Shown in pieces: positions 27,653-39,337 of a stretch of 64,000 bases of DNA (positions within the stretch are counted from its first letter, which is position 1; every line of letters starts with the position of its first letter). The stretch is from positions 1 through 64,000 of the forward strand of contig NZ_AXVJ01000058.1 in the NCBI RefSeq assembly GCF_000482465.1, given 5' to 3'. The notes below the pieces were generated by a model. It had not been told where the DNA came from. It did not search any database and saw only the letters and a list, made by a program, of their open reading frames with translations. The stretch is from Runella limosa DSM 17973 (GTDB taxonomy: Bacteria > Bacteroidota > Bacteroidia > Cytophagales > Spirosomataceae). The position numbers were made by a program, and so were the translations under genes.

Positions 27653-27771
27653 CACAAAATGGACTTTCTTTAACTCATTTTGAACAATAAAAAAAGCCCC
27701 TCAGCGGAGCTTTCAATTTTTATTAACTCATTTTTGACTTTCTTTAACTCATTTTGAACAAAATACCGTTT
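27653..27771 (-). promoter_or_regulatory. Two pairs of 21-bp direct repeats upstream of the lipoprotein gene
   Basis: CTCA/CACA cores start at 27653 and 27674 (21 bp apart), then at 27727 and 27748 (21 bp apart). Three copies share TTAACTCATTTT. ACCGTTTA follows the last one, as upstream of gene A. The stretch TGCAAGTGTTATC before the first core is also shared with 5125-5138. The outer pair reaches the last codons of the hybrid regulator gene and is separated from the inner pair by that gene's terminator. Confidence 0.5.
27689..27711 (-). terminator. Terminator of the hybrid two-component regulator gene
   Basis: On the minus strand AGCTCC-GCTGA-GGGGCT forms a 6-bp stem with one G-T pair, followed by TTTTTTT. 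It lies 59 bp past the stop codon at 27770. Confidence 0.75.
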
Positions 27772-30544
27772 ATGACCAATCAGAAGGACTTTTTTCGTAT
27801 TTTTCAAAAAACATTTTTGAAAAATACGACAGGCTTTCAAAGCCCACTTTGTAGGCAACTTCCGACACAGTTTCGGTCTTATTGGCGAGCATTTCGGCGG
27901 CTTTTTCAAGTCTAAAATTTCGCAAATATTCAATCACTCCCTGTCCCGTACTGGCTTTCAGCTTGCGGCGAAGCTGCACCGCAGAAACGTTCATCGCCTC
28001 CGCAAAACGCTCCACATCAAAGCCGCTTTCTCCCAAATGCTGCATGAGTACTTCGTGGCAGTGTTGCATAAATTGCTCATCGTTGATGCGATTTTTAAGC
28101 GCTGTTTCTTCCTCCACTTGGCTTTTCTGAGCCAGTTCGGACGCCTTGTTTTTCGTATATTTTTGAAGTAAAACCTGACGTTGTTTTATCAAATTCCGAA
28201 CCCTCACCTGCAACTCTTCCCGATCAAAGGGCTTTGACAAATAATCGTCAGCGCCAAGTTCCAAGCCTTCCAAGCGGTCGGTTAGGGTCGCTTTGGCCGT
28301 CAGCATTATTATCGGAATATGGTTGGTGAGCTCATTATTTTTCATGGCTTTGCAAAAACCAAAACCGTCGAGTCGGGGCATCATCAAATCACAGATGACA
28401 ACATCGGGAAGTTCTTCAATCGCTTTTTCCAGCCCTTCTTGTCCGTCGCTTGCCTCTAATAAATCGTAATGGGGGGCAAAAATTTCCCGTATGTACGCCC
28501 GCAGTTCGGGGTTATCTTCCACAATCAACAGCACCTCTTTGCCATCATTGATGGGGTTTTCCATTGGCAATTCTTCTACCAAAAGCGCTTGTTCCTTTGG
28601 CATATTTATGGGTACAACCACCTGACCTTTGGGTGCTTCACTCTCTTCCAACATGGGCAACATCACCGTAAAAATAGAGCCTTCGCCTACTTTACTTTCT
28701 ACATTGATGCTTCCTTTCATCACTTGTACCAACTCTTTCACCAACGCCAGCCCAATGCCCGTTCCTTCGTACGTACGGTTATCGCCACTGTCGGCTTGGT
28801 AAAAACGGTCGAATATGCGTGGCAAACGCTGTGGGTCAATCCCGATACCAAAGTCTTGTACTTTCAGGAGTAGCTGCGTTTTTTGGTAATCAACCCGTAC
28901 CTGTACTCGTCCATTAGGAGGCGTGAACTTAAACGCGTTCGAGAGGAGGTTGGTCACAACTTTTTCAATCTTATCTTGGTCAAAATCAGCTACATAATTC
29001 AACTGACTTTGCTCGTACTGAAAAAGAATTTTCTTGTTTTGCCCAAGCGATTCAAAGGAAGCAAACAAATAGTTTAGGAACTGGGCTAGGTCGCTTCTTT
29101 GCAACTGCATGTCCATTTTTCCAGCCTCCAGTTTGCTCAAATCCAACAATTGATTGATAAGCGCTAACAATCGTTCGGCGTTTTGCTGCATTACGCGAAA
29201 AATATCCCGCTCTGGAAACTCTCGCCGCAGGTCTTTGAGGGGCGACAAAATCAGCGTCAGGGGCGTCCGAAATTCGTGGGAAATGTTGGCGAAGAAGCTG
29301 GTTTTGAGGTTGTCTAGTTCCTTCAAACGGCTGTTTTGCTCGATGCTGAAATTGAGTTTTTGCTCCGCAGAACGAAAAATCCCGCCTAAGAAAATGACAA
29401 AAACGAAAATTTCTCCCAAAAACAACAAATACGCAATCGAATACACGGGTTCGTATTCAATCCAGCCCAACAACCGAATGTAAAGCAGGGCGTAGCTGAT
29501 CATCCCCAAAATAAAAGGAATGGCGTAGTATTTTTCAATAGCGATTTTCTTAACGATGGAATAGAGGTACAAACCAGAAAAATACGTTGCCGAAATGATG
29601 ATGCTATACACCCCCAACTTGAGCCAATACCACTGATAATCAACGAAAACAATGATACTCTCGAAGATGGTCAGCAAAATAATGGTCATGGCAATGATGG
29701 TATGAATTTTTGAAAACTTCCCCCTGACTTGGGTAAAATAGACAAAAATCCCGCCGCCTAAAGTCACGGAATTATAGAACAAAAAATCAATTTTTTTAGC
29801 AACGTCGGGGTCGTCCGTAAACCATGGGCCAGCGATATTGAGATACCCCCAAAAGGCAAATGTTTTGATGACGGTATGTAGCGAATATAGCCTAAAGGCA
29901 AAATTGTTGATGATGAACAAACTAAGCGTAAGTACCAAAAACAAACGAAAAATAACCAAACCGTTGAAGAAACTTTGCCCTGCAAAACTCTCCAGTTTTG
30001 ACTTATAGTATGTTTTTTCTGAATGTAGCCGCAAAGTCATGTAGTGACCGCGTTTGCTGGTTACTTTGACATAGATGTTTTTGCGTTGGTTGGGGCTAAG
30101 GTCAACGGTAAAGGTTGGGTCTTGGTCGATGAGTTTTTTCTCTTTCTCAACCGTTAAAATTTTCTGTCGTTTGTGCGAAAATTTTTGCCCCGTCGTATCC
30201 GAAATATAAATATCCAACTGCTCCACCAAAGGGTTTGTCCATACCAAAATCCAGTCTTTATTGGCGGCATTGGTATTTTTTAGGGAAAATCGCACCCAGA
30301 ATACATCATCAGAATAGGGAAAAACAATGTGGTCTTTGGGCGACTTCTTGAAGTTCATCGCGGCCACTTGTTCCAACGTCAGTTTGCCCGTCGAATCCTT
30401 TAAAATTTCAATGGAAGAAGTAATGTTTTTAGGAATCTTTTGGTCTTCCGACAAAACAATTTCTTGAGAAACTCCCTGCTTAGGAAAGCCATAAAACGCA
30501 ATTACAAAGAAGAAAAGTAGCTTTATATAGTTTTTCATTTTCAT
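27770..30544 (-). CDS. Hybrid sensor kinase with 7TMR-DISM sensor, receiver and AraC output (924 aa)
   Basis: Domain order: signal peptide; periplasmic 7TMR-DISM extracellular beta domain (about 30-180); seven membrane spans (about 190-390); HisKA with His423 (FFANISHEFRTPL); HATPase with TNLLSNAFKFTPPNG, DFGIGID and GTGIGLALVKEL; receiver with phospho-acceptor Asp719 (VVICDLMMPRLDG); and a C-terminal AraC-type helix-turn-helix (about 820-924, ending KYEKSPSDWS). This is a one-polypeptide two-component system like the HTCS proteins that run polysaccharide loci, but with a 7TMR-DISM sensor instead of the usual periplasmic propeller. It follows the GH10 xylanase gene by 149 bp on the same strand, so it may sense xylan products. 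Alternatively it controls the downstream lipoprotein and adhesin genes. Confidence 0.93.
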   Translation of the reverse strand: MKMKNYIKLLFFFVIAFYGFPKQGVSQEIVLSEDQKIPKNITSSIEILKDSTGKLTLEQVAAMNFKKSPKDHIVFPYSDDVFWVRFSLKNTNAANKDWILVWTNPLVEQLDIYISDTTGQKFSHKRQKILTVEKEKKLIDQDPTFTVDLSPNQRKNIYVKVTSKRGHYMTLRLHSEKTYYKSKLESFAGQSFFNGLVIFRLFLVLTLSLFIINNFAFRLYSLHTVIKTFAFWGYLNIAGPWFTDDPDVAKKIDFLFYNSVTLGGGIFVYFTQVRGKFSKIHTIIAMTIILLTIFESIIVFVDYQWYWLKLGVYSIIISATYFSGLYLYSIVKKIAIEKYYAIPFILGMISYALLYIRLLGWIEYEPVYSIAYLLFLGEIFVFVIFLGGIFRSAEQKLNFSIEQNSRLKELDNLKTSFFANISHEFRTPLTLILSPLKDLRREFPERDIFRVMQQNAERLLALINQLLDLSKLEAGKMDMQLQRSDLAQFLNYLFASFESLGQNKKILFQYEQSQLNYVADFDQDKIEKVVTNLLSNAFKFTPPNGRVQVRVDYQKTQLLLKVQDFGIGIDPQRLPRIFDRFYQADSGDNRTYEGTGIGLALVKELVQVMKGSINVESKVGEGSIFTVMLPMLEESEAPKGQVVVPINMPKEQALLVEELPMENPINDGKEVLLIVEDNPELRAYIREIFAPHYDLLEASDGQEGLEKAIEELPDVVICDLMMPRLDGFGFCKAMKNNELTNHIPIIMLTAKATLTDRLEGLELGADDYLSKPFDREELQVRVRNLIKQRQVLLQKYTKNKASELAQKSQVEEETALKNRINDEQFMQHCHEVLMQHLGESGFDVERFAEAMNVSAVQLRRKLKASTGQGVIEYLRNFRLEKAAEMLANKTETVSEVAYKVGFESLSYFSKMFFEKYEKSPSDWS

Positions 30545-30635
30545 CTCACCTCATTTGAGAAAAGAATCAAATATACCTAAATCTACCTAAAACCAATCTT
30601 ATAGCAAATAAAAGTAGCCCTAAATATGTCTTATT

Positions 30636-30683
30636 ACAATAAGTGGTTTAGGTTTTAGATACGAACCCAAAACCACCTATTGT
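30636..30683 (-). terminator. Hairpin after the GH10 gene
   Basis: ACAATAAGTGGTTT (30636-30649) pairs imperfectly with AAACCACCTATTGT (30670-30683). It lies directly after the xylanase stop codon, between the xylanase and hybrid regulator genes. A T-run is weak, so a terminator or an RNA-stability structure is possible. Confidence 0.45.
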
Positions 30684-30693
30684 AAAACTTTTA

Positions 30694-31794
30694 CTACTTT
30701 TTCAGCGCTACGACCGAATAAAACGCAGGTTTGGGCTGGTTATTACGGTCAAAAAGCAACGGGTAATTGGTACGACCACGCACAGGCCAACCGTTGAGCC
30801 AGCTGTTTGCGTCGTTAACACCCCACAATGTCACGCGGGTTACTTTGTCTTTATGCTTCAAAAACAATTTGAATAGCGCTTCATAATCGGCGGCTAACTG
30901 CTTCTGAACTTCGTCGGGCAAACCAGCCGTGTAAGGATTTAGACTGGGATTGCTGGCCATGCGCTGGCTGACATCGGCTCCCTGAAAGTTGCGGGGAAGC
31001 ACTTCAATGTCCAGTTCGGTAAACATCACTTTCAGCCCCAGCGCCGAATACTGCAAAATGCTTTCTTCGATGTCTTTAAACGGTACTCGCCCTACGTGCC
31101 AGTGTCCCTGAATCCCCACGCCGTCGATGCGCGCACCCGAAGCTTGTACTTTCTTGATAAGCTCAATACAGCCCGCGCGTTTGGCAGGTTGTTCGTTGTT
31201 GTAGTCGTTGTAGTACAACTCCACGTTTGGCGCGGCCTGCTGCGTGAGGCGGAAAGCTTCGGCAATGTAGCCTTCACCCAGATAATCTAGGAAAACAGTT
31301 TTGCGCAAAGTTCCGTCTTCGTTCAAGGCTTCGTTCACCACATCCCACGAAAAGATATTGTCTTTGTAGCGACCTGCCACGGTTTTGATGTGGTCGTTAA
31401 AAAACGTTTGAATGGAGTCTTTGCTGTGAATACCACGAATAAACGACGGCAGCTGACTGTGCCAAACCAAGGTATGACCGTTGATTTTGATGTTGTGTTT
31501 TTTTCCAAAAGCAACCAGTTTATCGGGCACGACAAAATCGTAGGTATCCCATTTGGGATGAATTAGCGCCGATTTCATGACGTTTTCGGGGGTTGCCATG
31601 TTAAACTGACTCACAATCAATTGGGTCATCGCAGGGTCACGCTCCTCAATCTGGCCGTTGTTCAAGGCCGTCCCGATGCCAAAATCGTTTTTAAAGGTAT
31701 CTTTCAACGACGGTATGGATTGGGCAAAACCAGTGGTCGCTCCCGCCATCAGAATGGCCGTACTTACAGCCTTCGCGCTTTTTTTTGAAAACAT
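30694..31794 (-). CDS. GH10 endo-1,4-beta-xylanase (366 aa)
   Basis: A signal peptide ends near residue 25 (AGATTGFAQ), after which the chain is a single GH10 barrel. Diagnostic motifs are GHTLVWHSQLP (107-117), WDVVNEAL with acid/base Glu155, YYNDYN, GIQGHWH (228-233), and FTELDIE with nucleophile Glu260. The length is that of a lone catalytic domain without carbohydrate-binding module. It cleaves the beta-1,4-xylan backbone outside the cytoplasm, making oligosaccharides for the SusC/SusD pair encoded upstream. The gene is 27 bp downstream of the small secreted protein gene and is the last enzyme gene of the locus. Confidence 0.95.
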   Translation of the reverse strand: MFSKKSAKAVSTAILMAGATTGFAQSIPSLKDTFKNDFGIGTALNNGQIEERDPAMTQLIVSQFNMATPENVMKSALIHPKWDTYDFVVPDKLVAFGKKHNIKINGHTLVWHSQLPSFIRGIHSKDSIQTFFNDHIKTVAGRYKDNIFSWDVVNEALNEDGTLRKTVFLDYLGEGYIAEAFRLTQQAAPNVELYYNDYNNEQPAKRAGCIELIKKVQASGARIDGVGIQGHWHVGRVPFKDIEESILQYSALGLKVMFTELDIEVLPRNFQGADVSQRMASNPSLNPYTAGLPDEVQKQLAADYEALFKLFLKHKDKVTRVTLWGVNDANSWLNGWPVRGRTNYPLLFDRNNQPKPAFYSVVALKK

Positions 31795-31821
31795 TTGATT
31801 ATTGGGTTAATGAATAAATAT

Positions 31822-32157
31822 CTACTGCTTGGCAAGCTTCATCTCACCGCGCTCACTTTTTACGACCAGCTCTTTTTCAGAAACCAACTCGCCTGTGTAG
31901 CTCATCTTGCGGTCGTTGAATGAGATGGAATAAGAGATTTTTTTGCCTTCTACTTTGCCTTCTTCAATTTTGGCTTCGCCAAATTGCGTTTTCCACGTGC
32001 CAGTCAATTTATCACCTTCTACCTTGAAGGTATAGTTGACTTCAAACGTACCGTTGGGCGTTTCGCGGCTACCTTTCCAGTTGCCGTCAATCGGGTTTTG
32101 CGCCATGGCTACAAAGCTGGCGATTGATAAAATCAGAGAAAAAAACAAGGTTTTCAT
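31822..32157 (-). CDS. Small secreted beta-barrel-like protein (111 aa)
   Basis: The start at Met 32157 gives a clean signal peptide (MKTLFFSLILSIASFVAMAQ); a longer frame would add 10 residues. The mature part (DGNWKGSRETPNGTFEVNY ... DKLTGTWKTQFGEAKI) is made of alternating beta-strands, as in small extracellular calycin-like proteins often predicted in Bacteroidota. No catalytic motif is visible. It sits 27 bp upstream of the GH10 gene on the same strand, so co-transcription is likely. A role in binding or stabilising a partner would be a guess; the function is unknown. Confidence 0.8.
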   Translation of the reverse strand: MKTLFFSLILSIASFVAMAQNPIDGNWKGSRETPNGTFEVNYTFKVEGDKLTGTWKTQFGEAKIEEGKVEGKKISYSISFNDRKMSYTGELVSEKELVVKSERGEMKLAKQ

Positions 32158-32228
32158 TGTACTGATTGGGGGTTTTGAATGAAACATTTATTTGAGATAA
32201 TTAAGTAAAATTAGATTGGATTAAAGAG

Positions 32229-32302
32229 CTACTGTTCTAACCCCATGCCTTTAGGCTGGGGGCTATAAATAATCAAAACTAATGTGGGGCTTTAGCCCTG
32301 AA
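32229..32302. repeat. REP-like element, left arm of an inverted pair
   Basis: It contains TAACCCCATGCCTTTAGG, CTGGGGGCTATAAATA and GGGGCTTTAGCCCTGAA. The reverse complement of nearly the same sequence occurs at 32484-32570, and a single related copy lies at 48112-48177. Confidence 0.65.
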
Positions 32303-32471
32303 TACATTGTTAATTAACTAGTTTCAATTTTTACCCGCAGAAGCCCGCAGAACAAAACAAACGCAGATTTTCGCAGAAAAGGGCTTTATATTGTCATTAA
32401 TTAGCGTCATCTGCGACTTTCAATCAGCGTCAATCTGCGGGTAAAACTTAAAAAACTTAGCTAACAGTGTA
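32303..32471. mobile_element. MITE-like element, copy 1 (169 bp)
   Basis: The terminal inverted repeats are TACATTGTTAATTAACTAG and, from the other end, TACACTGTTAGCTAAGTTT. The element is flanked by perfect 5-bp direct repeats CTGAA (32298-32302 and 32472-32476). Inside it has inverted ACCCGCAG.../...CTGCGGGT arms and CGCAGATTTTCGC. Related copies lie at 34543-34710 and 41032-41201. It encodes no protein, so a transposase supplied in trans is inferred. Confidence 0.7.
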
Positions 32472-32483
32472 CTGAATTTTAGC

Positions 32484-32570
32484 ACTTTGCTATATAAAAT
32501 TCAGGGCTAAAGCCCTACTAATTCTTCTTGTTCACTCCCCCCAGCCTAAAGGCATGGGGTTAAAGTGTCA
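32484..32570. repeat. REP-like element, right arm of the inverted pair
   Basis: It contains AAAATTCAGGGCTAAAGCCC and CCCCAGCCTAAAGGCATGGG, the reverse complement of motifs at 32229-32302. Before the MITE-like insertion the two arms would have formed one large palindrome. Confidence 0.65.
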
Positions 32571-32607
32571 ATGCTATTAATATTAGACCTATCACAATCT
32601 TGATCAT

Positions 32608-34710
<2,103 letters not shown>

Positions 34711-34711
34711 A

Positions 34712-36103
34712 TCATTCGTAGTATTTACAATCGCCCCAATAGCGACAGGCCCAGGCTATCCACGTACTCCAGTTGGGACCAGTACTGTGTCCGCCTGCGT
34801 GTTGACGGAAGGCTATTTCTCCGTCAATCAGCGGAGTACCGAGGCGGGGAAATTCGGAAGTGCCAAGGTCTTTTTTACCAAATAGTTTGTAAACAGGCCC
34901 CGCATGGACACCCGCCAGAAACATTCCTTTGGCATCGACCCACTGCCCTTCCACCTGCGGTGAGCCCGAACTGATAAAAACAGGGCGCGGCGCACACAAG
35001 GCCACGAGCGAGTGACCATCGACGGGCATATCCTGCGGGGTGAGCGGTCCTGCATACTTCACGAAATTACCGCAAAACCAATGGTATTCGCCCGAACCAG
35101 CCAGGTTTTCGGCTTGCTCGCCAAAGATTCGGCGTAAGATTTTGGCACCGCCCGCCCCTGATGAGCCGATAAACGCCAGCGAGAAACGGGGCTCAAAAGC
35201 CATAGCGACGGCAGTAGCTTTTCCGTAGCGCGACAGGCCTTCAATCGCAATCCGTTTGGTGTCAACATCTTTGTCTGTTTCGAAATAGTCAACGGCACGG
35301 CTTGCTCCCCACGCCCATGCCCGTAATGCTCCCCAATCGTCTGGTTTGCGGAATTGCCCTTTGTTGCATAAACCAATGATACCTTCCGTCAGACCCGCAC
35401 CATTGTCGGCCTGAATGCTGGAGGGAACAATAATGGCGTACCCCCATCCTCGGGAAATCAGCTGCTCTTTCCACGTCGGTTCGCCCGCCGATCCTAATCC
35501 GATGGGTTGAACGGGCGCATTGTTGCCGAACGGAGAACGGATAAAACCAAATTCCATCACCACGGGTACGGGTCCCGATGCAGTTTTGGGGGTTGCCAGC
35601 ACCAGTTCAATATTGACACTAATGGATGGATAGGCAGAATTGTCCACCACACCCCGCAGCGTTTTTTCTTTAATGCGTTGATTGCCCACGGTGGTGTCTT
35701 TCACCGAAACCACCTGCCAGCTTACTTTCGGAAGAGTGGCGGGCAATCGACCGTACATTTCCCGTTCAAAATCTTCCACTAATTCAGGACGTTTGACAGC
35801 GACCCACTCTTTGGCCGACTTTACTTTTTTGCCGTTTTTGAGCACTAAGGGATCGGGCAATGTATAAGGCGGCACCTTCGATTCATCACGATTGGCGGCA
35901 TTGGGCGCCGACGGATTACCCGACGGCCCAGGCCGCAATGCACTGATTCCAAGTTGCTTCAACATTTGTTGATGGTCCGCCGTAGTCTTTCGCTGCATCC
36001 GCGCCATCAGGCTATCCTGTTCGGGTGTGCGGCGTGGTTGCTGCGCAATGGCCACAAAGGATAGCCCAGCCAGCAATAGCGTTAGGAAAGGTAATTTTAT
36101 CAT
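34712..36103 (-). CDS. CE15-type glucuronoyl esterase (463 aa)
   Basis: A signal peptide (MIKLPFLTLLLAGLSFVAIAQ) precedes an alpha/beta hydrolase of typical CE15 length. The nucleophile elbow is GLSRYGK with Ser291, matching the family GCSRxGK signature. The catalytic His is His439 (HAGGHSTGPNW), and PDDWGALRAWAWGASRAVDY is the conserved stretch before the elbow. CE15 enzymes split the ester between lignin alcohols and 4-O-methyl-glucuronic acid on xylan. The enzyme is thought to be periplasmic or secreted. It is 14 bp downstream of a CBM48-CE1 gene, in the esterase cluster of the xylan locus. Confidence 0.9.
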   Translation of the reverse strand: MIKLPFLTLLLAGLSFVAIAQQPRRTPEQDSLMARMQRKTTADHQQMLKQLGISALRPGPSGNPSAPNAANRDESKVPPYTLPDPLVLKNGKKVKSAKEWVAVKRPELVEDFEREMYGRLPATLPKVSWQVVSVKDTTVGNQRIKEKTLRGVVDNSAYPSISVNIELVLATPKTASGPVPVVMEFGFIRSPFGNNAPVQPIGLGSAGEPTWKEQLISRGWGYAIIVPSSIQADNGAGLTEGIIGLCNKGQFRKPDDWGALRAWAWGASRAVDYFETDKDVDTKRIAIEGLSRYGKATAVAMAFEPRFSLAFIGSSGAGGAKILRRIFGEQAENLAGSGEYHWFCGNFVKYAGPLTPQDMPVDGHSLVALCAPRPVFISSGSPQVEGQWVDAKGMFLAGVHAGPVYKLFGKKDLGTSEFPRLGTPLIDGEIAFRQHAGGHSTGPNWSTWIAWACRYWGDCKYYE

Positions 36104-36117
36104 GAGGCAGAGGTATT

Positions 36118-38405
<2,288 letters not shown>

Positions 38406-38437
38406 TGTTTATCTGATTGGTTAAGGGTAGTTAGGTT

Positions 38438-39271
38438 TTATTTTGAGATTTGTAGCAAAACCTCAGCGTAGCGCTTACCAAAAATGCGGATGCCTTCACT
38501 GCTGAAATGCAGTTTATCAGGCACGGCGGGTAGTCCTTTGGACGAAACCACAAGAGCTTTCGGAATCACCTGCGGCAAGGTCGCAATGATGGGGTTCATG
38601 CTGGCACATTTACCTCCCTGATCGGCATTGACCAGTTCGCCCGCCAGCAACGGCACTGAGTTGGCGGGTAAATTCAGGTCGGTCAGCAAATCATCGTAGA
38701 TTTTTTTGACCTTCATCGGCCATTCTTTATCGCCCGTGTTGGATTCACCCTGATGCAGCAAAATGCCTTTGATAACGCCCGCTTTTTGCGCCAAACGCGC
38801 CATTTCGACCAATCGTTCGTACGGATTGCCGCCGTATTGGTTGGCCATATTAATCATCCACGGCCTTTCTTTGGCCGAGGTATCGAGGTACATTTTATAG
38901 TCTTTTTTATCAAAAATCTCAATTTTACTCCCTGCCACGGCCACGTGTACCAAACCTACTTTGACGTTTTGCGGCAGATTGGCCACCATTGTTCTCCCAA
39001 AATAATCAGCGGGCGAAAGGCGGGTATTACAGCGGCAAAGCGGCGGTTTGGCGGTGTACCAGTTGCCTTTGATGCGCCCCAGTTCAGGGCAATCGATGGC
39101 GGCCAGTAAGCGCAGTCGGCTATCCACGGTGGTGTCCTGAGGTTCAATGCGGGCCGGGCCTTCCATGTTCGACTGCCCGATGCAGAGGTAAATGTGGAAG
39201 TTGGGGTCCTGGGCGTGGGCGCGAATGAATCCAACGACAGAAAAGGTTAAAAACAAAAGTAAGCGTTTCAT
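38438..39271 (-). CDS. CE6-like acetylxylan esterase, SASA/SGNH fold (277 aa)
   Basis: The Met at 39271 begins a signal peptide (MKRLLLFLTFSVVGFIRAHAQ), so the 13 upstream codons are left out. The SASA-family block I motif is IYLCIGQSNMEG with nucleophile Ser34. LLHQGESNTG (171-180) and PDKLHFSSEG with Asp252 and His255 complete the catalytic set. Family CE6 enzymes take acetyl groups off xylan, and the setting between GH43 and CE1 genes fits that better than sialate O-acetylesterase, the other use of this fold. It is on the same strand as its neighbours with short gaps. Confidence 0.88.
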   Translation of the reverse strand: MKRLLLFLTFSVVGFIRAHAQDPNFHIYLCIGQSNMEGPARIEPQDTTVDSRLRLLAAIDCPELGRIKGNWYTAKPPLCRCNTRLSPADYFGRTMVANLPQNVKVGLVHVAVAGSKIEIFDKKDYKMYLDTSAKERPWMINMANQYGGNPYERLVEMARLAQKAGVIKGILLHQGESNTGDKEWPMKVKKIYDDLLTDLNLPANSVPLLAGELVNADQGGKCASMNPIIATLPQVIPKALVVSSKGLPAVPDKLHFSSEGIRIFGKRYAEVLLQISK

Positions 39272-39337
39272 TATTAGTAAGTTATAGGGGTTTAACCACA
39301 AAGAACTCAAAGGATGGCACGATGAACACGAAGGTTA

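Larger units (their letters stand above)
32158..32607. other. 450-bp repeat nest between the double esterase gene and the small secreted protein gene
   Basis: No gene is seen here. It contains an inverted pair of REP-like sequences (about 32229-32302 and 32484-32570) with a MITE-like element (32303-32471) inserted between their arms. Transcription of the last genes of the locus must either cross this structure or start anew after it. Confidence 0.7.
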
